35,700 bases of DNA from a virus. The notes under the pieces are model-generated. The model had not been told where the DNA came from. It ran no database searches and worked only from the letters and a program-made list of their open reading frames with translations. Position numbers and translations under genes: made by a program. This document shows, one piece after another, positions 6,696 through 14,431 of this stretch. The first letter of the stretch is position 1, and every line of letters begins with the position of its first letter. The stretch covers positions 1 to 35,700 of IMG/VR virus record IMGVR_UViG_3300048800_000035; one strand, written 5' to 3'.

Positions 6696-6917
6696 ATGAC
6701 TCTGGAATACCTGTCGGGAGACGGGAGCATTGTGATATTCAATGTGTTTTACCCCCAGGAGATTAGCCCGGTTGCGGGCTATGCCGACATGGGAAAGCAG
6801 GGAAGGTTGGGCATTTCACCGGATGCACTGGCAACCATCTTGAAAGAGTTACCTGCAAGTACCCCGAAACGAAAGCGAGTGCGGCTCCATACAGCAAACT
6901 TGCTCAGTGAGGCTTAA
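6696..6917 (+). CDS. Hypothetical protein, 73 aa
   Basis: ATG at 6696 is preferred over an in-frame TTG at 6663. The protein begins MTLEYLSGDGSIVIFNVFYP, which suggests two beta strands, and ends in a basic KRKRVRLHTANLL stretch. Family unknown. The stop codon sits in the loop of an 8-bp hairpin at 6906-6930. Confidence 0.55.
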   Translation: MTLEYLSGDGSIVIFNVFYPQEISPVAGYADMGKQGRLGISPDALATILKELPASTPKRKRVRLHTANLLSEA

Positions 6918-6930
6918 GCAAGGCCTCACT
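6906..6930 (+). other. Hairpin around a stop codon
   Basis: AGTGAGGC at 6906-6913 pairs perfectly with GCCTCACT at 6923-6930 around a 9-nt loop that contains the TAA stop. No T-run follows, so it is a weak terminator candidate; it may protect the 3' end of the message or mark the edge of the following GIY-YIG gene. Confidence 0.4.
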
Positions 6931-6968
6931 CCGCTTCATGCTCACCACCAGCAAATGAAAGAGACAAG

Positions 6969-7340
6969 ATGGGAAAAGGAAACTGGGCAAGAAACAAGGA
7001 AAGAAATAAAAGATTACCAACCCCGACATCGGATGGCACAATAGGCTATGTATATGTTTTTCACCTTGGGATGGATAACATATACAAAATAGGCCATTCT
7101 GGAAATGTTCCATCTAGGTTAAAATCACTTGCAGCGTCGAATCCAAAAATAACTGCCAGAATAGCCAGTCGTGTTGATAATATGTTCAAAAGGGAATACT
7201 TCCTGCACAAAAAATACAAGAAACAGAGAGTGGAACGTGAGTGTTTTCGGCTAGAACGTAGCGATCTTAGTTTTATTCAGTCCTATTTGGACAAAAACAA
7301 ACCGATTCCGTTTATTGACCCAACATCTCTTTCTGAATGA
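6969..7340 (+). CDS. GIY-YIG superfamily protein (T5orf172/MUG113 type), 123 aa
   Basis: Residues 24-110 fit the T5orf172/MUG113 branch of GIY-YIG proteins: GYVYVFHLGMDNIYKIGHS, then PSRLKSLAASNP, then a REYFLHKKYKKQRVERECFRL segment. The glutamate of VERECF and the arginine of VPSRL match conserved positions of the family. These proteins are thought to be nucleases; some act with mobile elements. The base composition is more A-rich than its neighbours, hinting at separate acquisition. A weak ribosome site (AAAGAGAC) precedes ATG 6969. Unlike the other endonucleases here, no close -10 element is seen. The stop overlaps the next ATG as ATGA. Confidence 0.75.
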   Translation: MGKGNWARNKERNKRLPTPTSDGTIGYVYVFHLGMDNIYKIGHSGNVPSRLKSLAASNPKITARIASRVDNMFKREYFLHKKYKKQRVERECFRLERSDLSFIQSYLDKNKPIPFIDPTSLSE

Positions 7341-7768
7341 CCATCAAGCGTGGCACCGCGAAAGGCATCTGCCGAAGTTGCAAGCACGACAAACCCGACC
7401 TCTACGCCGGATACTGTGGGGACTGTCGAGCAGCGTATGGGCGCAAGACAAACGGGATCACGGCGGATTCAAAAAACTGGCACGAGCAGCACGAACTTGA
7501 GAAAATAGACTACGCGAAGAAAGTCAAATCGGGCGAGGCCGAGAAACAACTTCCTCCAAAATCATCGGTTGAAAAAGACGCGCTGGAACTCCGAATCGCC
7601 TATTTTCACATTCGACGCGCCGTAACCGAGTTGTTAGTCGAACTAGACAAGGTTGGATACTCCGTTCCTGACACGATGAAACACTACAAGAACTTCGGCG
7701 GATTGAGTGAGCCTTTCAGTTCGCTTGACCGTATTCGTCGTCTGCTTGAAAAACAACCTAGCGAATAA
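7337..7768 (+). CDS. Zinc-ribbon hypothetical protein, 143 aa
   Basis: Starts in an ATGA overlap with the GIY-YIG gene. The N-terminus has two CxxC pairs (CRSC near residue 12 and CGDC near residue 27), a classic single zinc ribbon. A charged helical middle and a C-terminal helix (LDRIRRLLEKQ) follow. It may bind nucleic acid, but no family is recognised. A leaderless promoter for the next gene lies after its stop. Confidence 0.65.
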   Translation: MTIKRGTAKGICRSCKHDKPDLYAGYCGDCRAAYGRKTNGITADSKNWHEQHELEKIDYAKKVKSGEAEKQLPPKSSVEKDALELRIAYFHIRRAVTELLVELDKVGYSVPDTMKHYKNFGGLSEPFSSLDRIRRLLEKQPSE

Positions 7769-7780
7769 TCAGATTGCCTG

Positions 7781-7809
7781 TTGACTTTCAGACAATGTGG
7801 AATTACATT
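7781..7809 (+). promoter_or_regulatory. Leaderless promoter of the 92-aa gene
   Basis: -35 TTGACT at 7781-7786, a 17-bp spacer, and -10 TACATT at 7804-7809. Exactly 6 bases (7810-7815) precede ATG 7816, so transcription should start at the start codon. It lies in the only gap between 6969 and 9037 larger than a few bases. Confidence 0.7.
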
Positions 7810-7815
7810 TGACCT

Positions 7816-8094
7816 ATGGACAAACTTGACGCAAACGCATGGAAGGTACTAGCCGACCTTCTCGAACTGGCCGGTGATGAGTTTTCCAATCACGGCTGTA
7901 ATGACTACTCACTTCCCAACACGCCGGAAAACTTGGAATTTATGAACGCTATGCTCCACTGGAACGCACCCGATGGAACGCCAGACGAATACCTGATTCA
8001 ACTAAGCCCAGACCGAACGGAAATATACACTTCCGATTCATTCCTCATAGCATACTTTGAGCACCTTGCTAAAGAACTGGCGGGGATTGAATGA
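7816..8094 (+). CDS. Hypothetical acidic protein, 92 aa
   Basis: Heads a run of overlapping genes and has its own leaderless promoter; no Shine-Dalgarno sequence is present. A helical N-terminus (WKVLADLLELAGDEFSNHGCND) is followed by a conserved-looking MLHWNAPDG segment and a C-terminal helix. Similar short proteins with an F-S-N-H-G-C-N-D motif occur in phages and bacteria as far as I recall, with unknown function. The stop overlaps the next gene as ATGA. Confidence 0.65.
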   Translation: MDKLDANAWKVLADLLELAGDEFSNHGCNDYSLPNTPENLEFMNAMLHWNAPDGTPDEYLIQLSPDRTEIYTSDSFLIAYFEHLAKELAGIE

Positions 8095-8543
8095 TCCAGC
8101 CCAACGAGCAGGACATCACCGATATGATTACCTGCGGGCAGATGGGCCGCATCTGGCATTGGCGCAAGGTCTACTACGCTCTAAAAAATCGTATGTTGCT
8201 ACTCTACGCCGTTCCTGACGGATGGGACTTGCAGGTTTGGTATGATGATGCCTGGTTAGGCGGTTACGGGGATATGCAAGATGATGAGCCGTGGGCTTGC
8301 CATCAACACATTCTTGAACGCTATATGCTCAATGGACACTTGTTTCACAAGCCGACCGATGAATTTTCCTACTGGAATCAATACAGCGCAACCAAACAAA
8401 GTGTAAATTTCGAGCACCTGAAACTAAACTGCAAGTATAAAATTGAGGGCAAGAAAAAGGGGATTTACACCGTGGTTGGGTTTCAAGCACTCAAGCGCCT
8501 TTTACGTCGCCATCCGTATGCCTTGAGAGGCGAGCTTGTATGA
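8091..8543 (+). CDS. Hypothetical protein, 150 aa
   Basis: Starts and ends in ATGA overlaps. It is rich in Trp and Tyr (MGRIWHWRKVYYAL, then WDLQVWYDDAWLGGYGD). No catalytic motif or family is recognised. Position suggests early or middle expression with its neighbours. Confidence 0.6.
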   Translation: MIQPNEQDITDMITCGQMGRIWHWRKVYYALKNRMLLLYAVPDGWDLQVWYDDAWLGGYGDMQDDEPWACHQHILERYMLNGHLFHKPTDEFSYWNQYSATKQSVNFEHLKLNCKYKIEGKKKGIYTVVGFQALKRLLRRHPYALRGELV

Positions 8544-8764
8544 AACCCATTCACGACCAGACCGTCGAAGAACTCGTTCTCACAGCGTCCATTTTTGAAC
8601 TGCGCGTCGTGATTGCCGAACTAGAAGCCGGGAAGCGCAAAGAGCAACTTGAACTTATCGGTGTTCCAGCGTATGAAAGTCCGATGAAGTTGTTGCCAGA
8701 CGCCCTGGAGTTTGGATGTGTGTACACAGACATCGAAAATTCACTCCCTATCCAAAAGGGCTAA
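8540..8764 (+). CDS. Small hypothetical protein, 74 aa
   Basis: ATG overlaps the previous stop as ATGA, and the TAA is followed directly by the next ATG. The first half is a long acidic helix (VEELVLTASIFELRVVIAELEAGK); the second half has no clear structure. Function unknown. Confidence 0.6.
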   Translation: MKPIHDQTVEELVLTASIFELRVVIAELEAGKRKEQLELIGVPAYESPMKLLPDALEFGCVYTDIENSLPIQKG

Positions 8765-9037
8765 ATGATCGAATTATGCTGCATCTGCCACGAGGTACTG
8801 ATTCCCACGTCCTTCGACAAGCATGGGTTGATTATTGCCGTTGGTATTGGTTGTCCCGACCAGCACTACGCCAAGGTCTTTGGGAACGGCGTGATGAGTG
8901 AGATTGTGGACGGGATGTGGTTCTCCTGCCACGTTACTGCGCCGATGAAAACTAAAGTCGGATGGCAGCATTTGATAAACAGGGCCGTGTTCAAGGCGTG
9001 CCGGAAGTATCGCGTCAAAATAGACCGCATCGAGTGA
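8765..9037 (+). CDS. Small cysteine-containing protein, 90 aa
   Basis: Follows the previous gene with no gap. It has C-C-I-C-H near the start, a further Cys at residue 30 and a later S-C-H, which might bind a metal. The C-terminus is basic (FKACRKYRVKIDR). No family is recognised. A long minus-strand open frame covers this area but is rejected. Confidence 0.55.
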   Translation: MIELCCICHEVLIPTSFDKHGLIIAVGIGCPDQHYAKVFGNGVMSEIVDGMWFSCHVTAPMKTKVGWQHLINRAVFKACRKYRVKIDRIE

Positions 9038-9040
9038 GGC

Positions 9041-9376
9041 ATGACAAACAATCCGAAGGATAAGCAACGCGAGGCGAACAAGAGGTTCTTGGCTAAGCAC
9101 GGCAAGGAGTACATTGCTACCGCACACCAGCGCCACATAGACAAGATGAACGGCGCTGATATTAAGGACAGGCGGTTGAAGGTTGCTAATGAGTGTACTA
9201 TTGTCAGCGATCCCGACGAAAGTTGCAATTTCAACAAAGGCGCTGTTGTAGATAACGTTAAGGAAATGCTGGCAAGTGGTTCTTTTTCCAATGGAACAGT
9301 TGTAAATAAGTTGGGTAAATTGTACCGAGTATCGGGCGTTATAAATCAGAAGTTGGTTCTGGTAAATGACGCCTAG
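9041..9376 (+). CDS. Basic hypothetical protein, 111 aa
   Basis: ATG 9041 is preceded by GAGG, which lies over the end of the previous gene. The N-terminal half is lysine- and arginine-rich and helical (NPKDKQREANKRFLAKHGKEY). The C-terminal half looks like strands (NGTVVNKLGKLYRVSGVI). Family unknown. It overlaps the RNase H start by 11 bases. Confidence 0.6.
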   Translation: MTNNPKDKQREANKRFLAKHGKEYIATAHQRHIDKMNGADIKDRRLKVANECTIVSDPDESCNFNKGAVVDNVKEMLASGSFSNGTVVNKLGKLYRVSGVINQKLVLVNDA

Positions 9377-9815
9377 CGTAAAAATAATCACCGATGGCTC
9401 CGCGCTGAGTACGGGTAGCGTGGGAGGATGGGCGGCTATCCTACAGTACGATGTGAACGGAGTAATGATTGAGAAGGAATTGAGTGGGCGTATTGACCTT
9501 GCTACAAACCAACGCGCCGAGCTACAAGCTGTGATTGAAGGGCTGAAAGCACTCAAACAATCCTGCGCCGTCGAGTTGATTAGTGACAGCGAGTATGTTG
9601 TTAAGGGATCAAATTATTGGTTGGCCCGTTGGGTTTACAAGGGATGGTGTACCAAAGGCCACAAACCCGTTGCCAATCTAGACCTTTGGAAACAAATCTA
9701 TGAGTTGAAACAATTGCACCAGGTAAAGGCAACTTGGGTAAAGGGGCACAGTTCAAATCCTTGGAACAACAGATGTGACGAGTTAGCAAATCAAGCACGT
9801 CTATCTGTTGTATAA
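9366..9815 (+). CDS. rnhA: Ribonuclease HI, 149 aa
   Basis: Degrades the RNA strand of RNA-DNA hybrids, for example primers on the lagging strand. The active-site residues of the family are present: D10 in TDGSA, E52 in NQRAELQAV, D74 in SDSEYV and D138 in RCDELANQA, with H128 in the WVKGHS loop. The length is normal for RNase HI. A long basic helix (WLARWVYKGW) corresponds to the handle region. The start overlaps the previous gene by 11 bases. The TAA stop lies inside a TATAAT sequence at 9811-9816, a possible -10 for the next gene. Confidence 0.92.
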   Translation: MTPSVKIITDGSALSTGSVGGWAAILQYDVNGVMIEKELSGRIDLATNQRAELQAVIEGLKALKQSCAVELISDSEYVVKGSNYWLARWVYKGWCTKGHKPVANLDLWKQIYELKQLHQVKATWVKGHSSNPWNNRCDELANQARLSVV

Positions 9816-9816
9816 T
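9811..9816 (+). promoter_or_regulatory. Possible -10 element before the RNA ligase gene
   Basis: A perfect TATAAT covers the rnhA stop codon. No good -35 is found at 16-18 bp, so the call is weak. The resulting leader of about 20 nt would contain GGAG at 9832-9835 before GTG 9843. Confidence 0.3.
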
Positions 9817-9842
9817 CTGGCCTCGCATTTTCGGAGAGCAAC

Positions 9843-11114
9843 GTGACCTACAAAGCCATCGTATGCAAGTTGACGAATACCAGAAAGCACCCCGGCGCAG
9901 ACCGTTTGGCAATTTCGACCGTCAATGGATTTCAGGTGATCGTTGGGCTGGACGCCAAAGATGGAGATGTGGGTCTGTTCTTCAATACCGATGGAAGATT
10001 GTCGGAACCCTATTGCCAGAAGAACGATTTATTGAGAAGGAAGGCGGCAGACGGGACAAATGCTGGTGGCATGTTCGACGCCAACAGAAAAGTTCGTGCC
10101 CAACGCTTGCGGGGGGAAATTAGCGACGGATACTTTGCGTCATTGGATTCAGTCAAGTTCACTGGCTATAATGTTTCCAAGTTGAAAGTTGGCGATGAAT
10201 TTTCAGAACTCAACGGCGTAGAAATTTGTCGCAAGTACGAGACCCAAGCTACACTCAACGCCCGCGCCAAGCAGGCCGGCAAGCAAGCCCGTACCGAACT
10301 CAAGATGTTCCGCAAGCACTTCGAGACGGAGCAATTTCGAAACGTGGCCGAGAAGATTCCAGCAGGGGCTTTGCTAATCATAAGTGAAAAATTTCACGGA
10401 AGTTCACATCGCACTACGCGAACACTTGATAACAAGAAACTGCACCCGCTGGTGGAGTGGGGCTATCGCAAGTTGAAACGCCCATTGCCTCGCGAGTGGA
10501 AGTACCTACACGGGAGCCGCAACATTATTCTCGACGGTGGGTTGAATGATCCGTATTACAATTCCCAATTCCGCCAGTCTGCTGTAAATAAGTTGGAGGG
10601 TAATTTACACAAGGGCGAAGTGGTGTATCTTGAGATTGTGGGGTACATCAACGACACGACGCCTATCATGCCTGTTCACAATTCTGGTAAGACGAAAGAC
10701 AAAGAACTGATAAAGACCTACGGCAAAGAGATGGTCTATCGGTATGGGAATGTGCCTGGCCAATGCTCTCCCGCCGTCTACCGTATCGTAATGACAAACG
10801 AGGACGGCATTCAGACCGAGTTGTCATGGGAGCAAGTCAAACGGCGCTGTAAAGAACTCAACATCCCGACAGTTCCAGAAGTCATTGCGCCGTTTGTTTA
10901 CGATGGGGATTCAAAAGCACTCAGGGCATTGTGCGAGAAGTTATCGGTCGGCCCGTCGCTGCTGGATAAGACACACATTCGAGAAGGTGTGTGTATCCGA
11001 GTTGAGTCGGCGTCTATGTTCACCATTGCCAAGCTCAAGAACTTCACCTTTCTCGAACTCGAATCAAATCAGAAGGATGATGATACAGTTGTGGACATTG
11101 AGGAGGCTGCATGA
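9843..11114 (+). CDS. RNA ligase, DRB0094/Rnl5-like, 423 aa
   Basis: Nucleotidyltransferase that seals RNA or RNA-DNA nicks using ATP. The N-terminal ~120 residues form an OB-fold module (YKAIVCKL, HPGADRLAISTVNGFQVIVG), and a GGMFDANRKVRAQRLRGEISDG segment is typical of the Deinococcus DRB0094 ligase group. Motif I is K183-F-H-G in ISEKFHGSSHR, with K183 as the expected AMP-linked lysine. E264 lies in YLEIVGY (motif IIIa), E381-G in EGVCIRVE (motif IV) and K397/K399 in AKLKNF (motif V). It starts with GTG after GGAG. Together with RtcB at the window end it gives two unrelated ligases, which suggests repair of broken tRNA or mRNA during infection. Confidence 0.85.
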   Translation: MTYKAIVCKLTNTRKHPGADRLAISTVNGFQVIVGLDAKDGDVGLFFNTDGRLSEPYCQKNDLLRRKAADGTNAGGMFDANRKVRAQRLRGEISDGYFASLDSVKFTGYNVSKLKVGDEFSELNGVEICRKYETQATLNARAKQAGKQARTELKMFRKHFETEQFRNVAEKIPAGALLIISEKFHGSSHRTTRTLDNKKLHPLVEWGYRKLKRPLPREWKYLHGSRNIILDGGLNDPYYNSQFRQSAVNKLEGNLHKGEVVYLEIVGYINDTTPIMPVHNSGKTKDKELIKTYGKEMVYRYGNVPGQCSPAVYRIVMTNEDGIQTELSWEQVKRRCKELNIPTVPEVIAPFVYDGDSKALRALCEKLSVGPSLLDKTHIREGVCIRVESASMFTIAKLKNFTFLELESNQKDDDTVVDIEEAA

Positions 11115-11317
11115 TAGACATTGATCGCAACCGCCGTTATGCTAGACTGATGACGCTCGCCAAGAAACCGGACGACTCCATGATTGCTTACCTATGGATT
11201 TCTGCCTCCCGGTGGGAAACTTACATCGGCGCTATGCGTTACCTAAAACAGAACAATCTATCTGTATCCGAACCCGCTGTAAATTTGCATTTACATAATG
11301 TTGCTAGGGAGCTTTGA
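11111..11317 (+). CDS. Small hypothetical protein, 68 aa
   Basis: Starts in an ATGA overlap with the ligase gene and ends as TGATG with the lysozyme gene. The protein is helical with no known motif (SMIAYLWISASRWETYIGAMRYL). Function unknown; GGGAG in its last codons serves the next gene. Confidence 0.6.
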   Translation: MIDIDRNRRYARLMTLAKKPDDSMIAYLWISASRWETYIGAMRYLKQNNLSVSEPAVNLHLHNVAREL

Positions 11318-12018
11318 TGACCACCATTACCCTGTCTGAAAGTTTGCCCGCTGGAACTTACACCCTTGCGCCGATTGCCTCTCCTGTTGCTGGGCCAAAC
11401 GGTGACGTTGGCGTTGACCTTAGCACTTTCAACGATGTGAAGGACTTTCTTGCAATCAAGAACGCTGGAAAGAAGGTCTTGATTCATCGTTGCACACTAG
11501 GCTCGACTGGCCTCGACAAACAGTATCGAAACCGCTGGCCGGAAATTGTCCAAACCAAGTTTGATTTCTACGGCATCTACCACCTGTTCATTCCCGGTGT
11601 GTCGGGGAAAGCGCAGTACGATAACTTGATGGCCGTCACGCAGGGGGACCTCGGGAACTACCCTCTCACCGTTGACGTGGAGCCTATTCCCGATGGACAG
11701 ACCTATCCCAATCCGATGACAGATGTTATTGCGCCGCTCCGCGATATGCTCTCGCTCATCAAGGCGACCTATAAACCGATCATCTACACGCGGGCAAGCG
11801 CGGCGACAATTATGGGATTTGACAAGGAAACTTGGTTGCTGGACTATCCGCTTCATACAGCCAACTATACGTTGACTGGAACGGCGCTGGTTTCCGATCC
11901 GTGGCACAGCGCGGCCAAGATGCAATTTGCCTGGCAGCACTGGAACAAAGGTGTTGTGCCAGGGGTGTTGGGGAACGTGGACCTGGATAGTTACACTGGA
12001 CTGCCCTTTACGGCATGA
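11317..12018 (+). CDS. GH25-type lysozyme (endolysin-like), 233 aa
   Basis: Glycosyl hydrolase family 25 muramidases cut the sugar backbone of peptidoglycan. The first strand has VGVDLS (D34), the second IHRCTLGSTGLDKQY, and the family's DxE pair is D120-V-E122 in LTVDVEP. Later come IIYTRAS, a WLLDY strand and a final WQHW and NVDLDSY. About 30 residues precede the barrel, with no signal peptide. Start ATG 11317 is preferred over TTG 11314 because GGGAG has better spacing. It stands among replication genes rather than beside an obvious holin, so it may be the lysis enzyme or a virion protein. Confidence 0.8.
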   Translation: MTTITLSESLPAGTYTLAPIASPVAGPNGDVGVDLSTFNDVKDFLAIKNAGKKVLIHRCTLGSTGLDKQYRNRWPEIVQTKFDFYGIYHLFIPGVSGKAQYDNLMAVTQGDLGNYPLTVDVEPIPDGQTYPNPMTDVIAPLRDMLSLIKATYKPIIYTRASAATIMGFDKETWLLDYPLHTANYTLTGTALVSDPWHSAAKMQFAWQHWNKGVVPGVLGNVDLDSYTGLPFTA

Positions 12019-12497
12019 GAGTCCCGGCGTGGAAACAGCAGACCGCTATAGCCGATGAGTTTGGACAATCGTTCTCGGAAGTCATAAGGGACTATCGCCG
12101 GGACGGGTACGAGTGGAAAACAATCGCCGGCTCACTCGAAATACCATACTCCGCTCTTAGGCGATGGGTCAAAGAACTTGAACTAGAAGATGGGGTAAGA
12201 AACGGCGCAAGCCACAAGTCCTTTATTCCGCAGAGGGCAAAAGAACTTGGCTACCCTAGTATCCAAGCGATGATTGTTGAATATCGTGGCAATGGGAAGA
12301 TGCTCAAAGAACTTGCCGCCGACATCGGATGCCATGCGTCAAAGTTGTATGTTTACATGCCGGAAGATGTCAAGGGGTTGTGGGTATTAGACCCAAGCCA
12401 ACGGAAGAACAACAACGTCTACAAGCGTAAAAAGACAAAGGGTTTATGGGCCTTAGATAGATATGGGACCAACCGAACTAACTCAACTGGGACTTGA
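12015..12497 (+). CDS. Double helix-turn-helix DNA-binding protein, 160 aa
   Basis: Two helix-turn-helix-like segments are seen: residues about 18-53 (FSEVIRDYRRDGYEWKTIAG, then SALRRWVKEL) and about 83-115 (MIVEYRGNGKMLKELAADIG, then ASKLYVYMP). The tail has two related GLW-L-D segments within a basic stretch. This resembles phage regulators or DNA-binding modules from homing endonucleases that lack a nuclease domain. The start is in an ATGA overlap and the end overlaps the primase gene by 35 bases. Confidence 0.65.
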   Translation: MRVPAWKQQTAIADEFGQSFSEVIRDYRRDGYEWKTIAGSLEIPYSALRRWVKELELEDGVRNGASHKSFIPQRAKELGYPSIQAMIVEYRGNGKMLKELAADIGCHASKLYVYMPEDVKGLWVLDPSQRKNNNVYKRKKTKGLWALDRYGTNRTNSTGT

Positions 12498-13371
12498 CTC
12501 GATTGCTTTCAAAAGATCGGACTCTATCAGTTGGCGAGGCCCATGCCCTTTTTGTAAAGGTACAAGACGGTTTACGATTTGGACATGGCGTCCATTCCCA
12601 CACTGGAATTACGTATGTGATGGATGCGGTAAGAAGGGATGGGCAGACCAACTCAACTCATCCCTTGCCAGGGACATATCCGCCGAACTCAAGGCGGAAT
12701 GGGATCACATACGCCGTGAAGAACAAAAGAGGCAAGATGGATTACTACTTCATCGACGTAAAAGATTTGCCGACAGCCGTCTTTGGGAAACTTATCACGC
12801 TCGACTAACACAGTATCACCGCACGATACTACGCCAATGGGGTATAGAGGATGCCTGGCAGGACTATCTCCAAATAGGTTTCGTAAGTCACAAGTATTAC
12901 TGGAACGAAAAGATGCGGCACTCACCGGCGATTTCGTTTCCCTACTTTGGCCCCGATTGGGAGCCAATTACCATGCAGTACCGACTCATGGGCGAGGGGA
13001 TAGAGGACAGATACCGATTTGAAAAGGGACTAGGCACTCACTTCTACAACCCAACGCCGGATGAGCCTATCGGGGAGGACGTGGTGATTGTGGAGGGTGT
13101 CAAGAAGTCCATTGTCCTGTGCATAAAGGGACGGTTGAACTTGAAAGTATTGGCTATCCCCAGCAAGTCAGACTTCGGCGGGATAGAGGCGGCTGTGAAG
13201 AATTGCGTCAGGAAGTGGGTGCTGCTTGACCCGGACTCCATTACACAATCGGCTAAATTGGCATCAAGGATCGACGGGAAGGACATCACCCCTATGTTAG
13301 ACGCCAAGGTGGACGATTATTTGCTGGCGGTGCCTTGCGGCTGGAAGAACCTACGGGAAATCGTGGCATGA
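12463..13371 (+). CDS. DnaG-like primase with zinc ribbon and TOPRIM, 302 aa
   Basis: Makes RNA primers for DNA replication. An N-terminal zinc ribbon has C28-PF-C31 and C52-DG-C55. The TOPRIM part has E211 in VVIVEGVKKS and the D256-P-D258 pair in WVLLDPDS. A basic linker of about 50 residues lies between. It is much shorter than bacterial DnaG and has no helicase-binding domain, as expected for a phage primase. The start overlaps the HTH gene by 35 bases and the stop overlaps the methyltransferase start as ATGA. The helicase two genes later is its likely partner. Confidence 0.82.
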   Translation: MGPTELTQLGLDSIAFKRSDSISWRGPCPFCKGTRRFTIWTWRPFPHWNYVCDGCGKKGWADQLNSSLARDISAELKAEWDHIRREEQKRQDGLLLHRRKRFADSRLWETYHARLTQYHRTILRQWGIEDAWQDYLQIGFVSHKYYWNEKMRHSPAISFPYFGPDWEPITMQYRLMGEGIEDRYRFEKGLGTHFYNPTPDEPIGEDVVIVEGVKKSIVLCIKGRLNLKVLAIPSKSDFGGIEAAVKNCVRKWVLLDPDSITQSAKLASRIDGKDITPMLDAKVDDYLLAVPCGWKNLREIVA

Positions 13372-14021
13372 GCGTTGTAAATTTACAATTCGGGGACTGC
13401 TTGGACATCCTGCCCACCTTGACTGGTATAGACGCTGTAATAACCGATCCGCCGTATGGGATCAATGGCGGATCGGGACATATAAATCTTGAGCGAGGTA
13501 AGGGAAATTACGGCGAACTGGAAGATACCCCTGAATACATTCGCGATGTAATAGTTCCGATTGTGTGCCGACTGATTGATGCTTGTGGATGCGTAGTTCT
13601 CACCCCAGGCAATAAGAACTTCTCTCTCTACCCACAGCCGGATAGTTTTGGCGTATTTTACCAACCAGCGTCAGTTGGCTTGCAAGTGTTCGGTAACTGT
13701 GATGCTCAACCAATCTTTTACTACGGCAAGAACCCAACCAAGAAAAACATGGGCACAAAATTATCATGGCAACTAACCGAAGCGCCGGAAAAGAACGGGC
13801 ACCCCTGTGTCAAACCGATAAAGGCATGGACTAAGTTGGTTGCCGCCGTGACCCTGCCCGGCATGACGGTATTCGATCCTTTTATGGGCAGCGGCACGAC
13901 CGGCGTAGCCTGTATAAATCTCGGACTCAATTTTATCGGTTGTGAAATTGACGAAGGTTATTTCAAGATTGCCGAGCGCCGTATCCGAGAAGCGCAGTCC
14001 CAACTCAGGCTTGAGATATGA
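13368..14021 (+). CDS. DNA methyltransferase (N4-cytosine/N6-adenine type), 217 aa
   Basis: Transfers a methyl group from S-adenosylmethionine to an exocyclic amine in DNA. Motif IV DPPY is at residues 27-30, and the SAM-binding FMGSGTTG follows at 172-179, the order of the beta class. HPCVKPIKAW precedes motif I, as in this class. The target-recognition region between them is short. No restriction partner is visible nearby, so it is likely an orphan enzyme that protects phage DNA or regulates it. The start is ATG 13368 in an ATGA overlap. Confidence 0.88.
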   Translation: MSVVNLQFGDCLDILPTLTGIDAVITDPPYGINGGSGHINLERGKGNYGELEDTPEYIRDVIVPIVCRLIDACGCVVLTPGNKNFSLYPQPDSFGVFYQPASVGLQVFGNCDAQPIFYYGKNPTKKNMGTKLSWQLTEAPEKNGHPCVKPIKAWTKLVAAVTLPGMTVFDPFMGSGTTGVACINLGLNFIGCEIDEGYFKIAERRIREAQSQLRLEI

Positions 14022-14428
14022 CCAAAACCAAAGTCTATTCCCCCATCCAGATTCTAGCCTTCAAGTTTGTGAAGGAAATACTAGGCAGGGAGTTCGACTT
14101 TCGTTTTGACCGCCGTTGGATGGCTGAGGCGAAGAGAATATGTGAACCAGAAGAAGGCTATCCAATAAGTCCAGATATGGTATGGGGTTGTTTGAAGTGT
14201 CTACAGATGGGCATGTTCGGATTTGACAAGCAGATTCAATCGCTTTGGCTCGTGACGTATGGCGAACCACCTTACATTACGCAGTATGCAGAGTACATTG
14301 CACAACCACCATCTTTCTATCTGTCCGATCAAGTTAAAGATTGGGAGAAACTAACCAACAAAACCGCATACCCTGATGCCAGCGATGGTATAATGGTGAC
14401 TTCAACTTTTACACCCACACTGGAATAA
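14018..14428 (+). CDS. Hypothetical protein between methyltransferase and helicase, 136 aa
   Basis: ATGA overlap at the start. The sequence has an aromatic-rich helical first half (QILAFKFVKEILGREFDFRFDRRW) and a central MVWGCLKCLQMGMFGF segment. No family is recognised. Its position between primase, methyltransferase and helicase hints at a replication accessory role such as helicase loading, but nothing in the sequence proves it. An extended -10 element for the helicase gene lies in its 3' end. Confidence 0.6.
   Translation: MTKTKVYSPIQILAFKFVKEILGREFDFRFDRRWMAEAKRICEPEEGYPISPDMVWGCLKCLQMGMFGFDKQIQSLWLVTYGEPPYITQYAEYIAQPPSFYLSDQVKDWEKLTNKTAYPDASDGIMVTSTFTPTLE
14386..14394 (+). promoter_or_regulatory. 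Possible extended -10 promoter before helicase
   Basis: TGGTATAAT is a perfect extended -10 (TGnTATAAT). The -35 region (GCATAC at 17 bp) is poor. Transcription would begin near 14401 and leave a leader of about 30 nt before ATG 14432, without a strong Shine-Dalgarno site. Confidence 0.4.
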
Positions 14429-14431
14429 AAT

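Noticed and set aside
8774-9556. Minus-strand frame of 260 codons
   Set aside because: It is antisense to four plus-strand frames, including RNase HI with its active-site residues. No minus-strand promoter or ribosome site was noted.
13368-14021. Methyltransferase as part of a restriction-modification system
   Set aside because: No restriction-enzyme-like gene lies beside it; neighbours are the primase, an unknown gene and the helicase.
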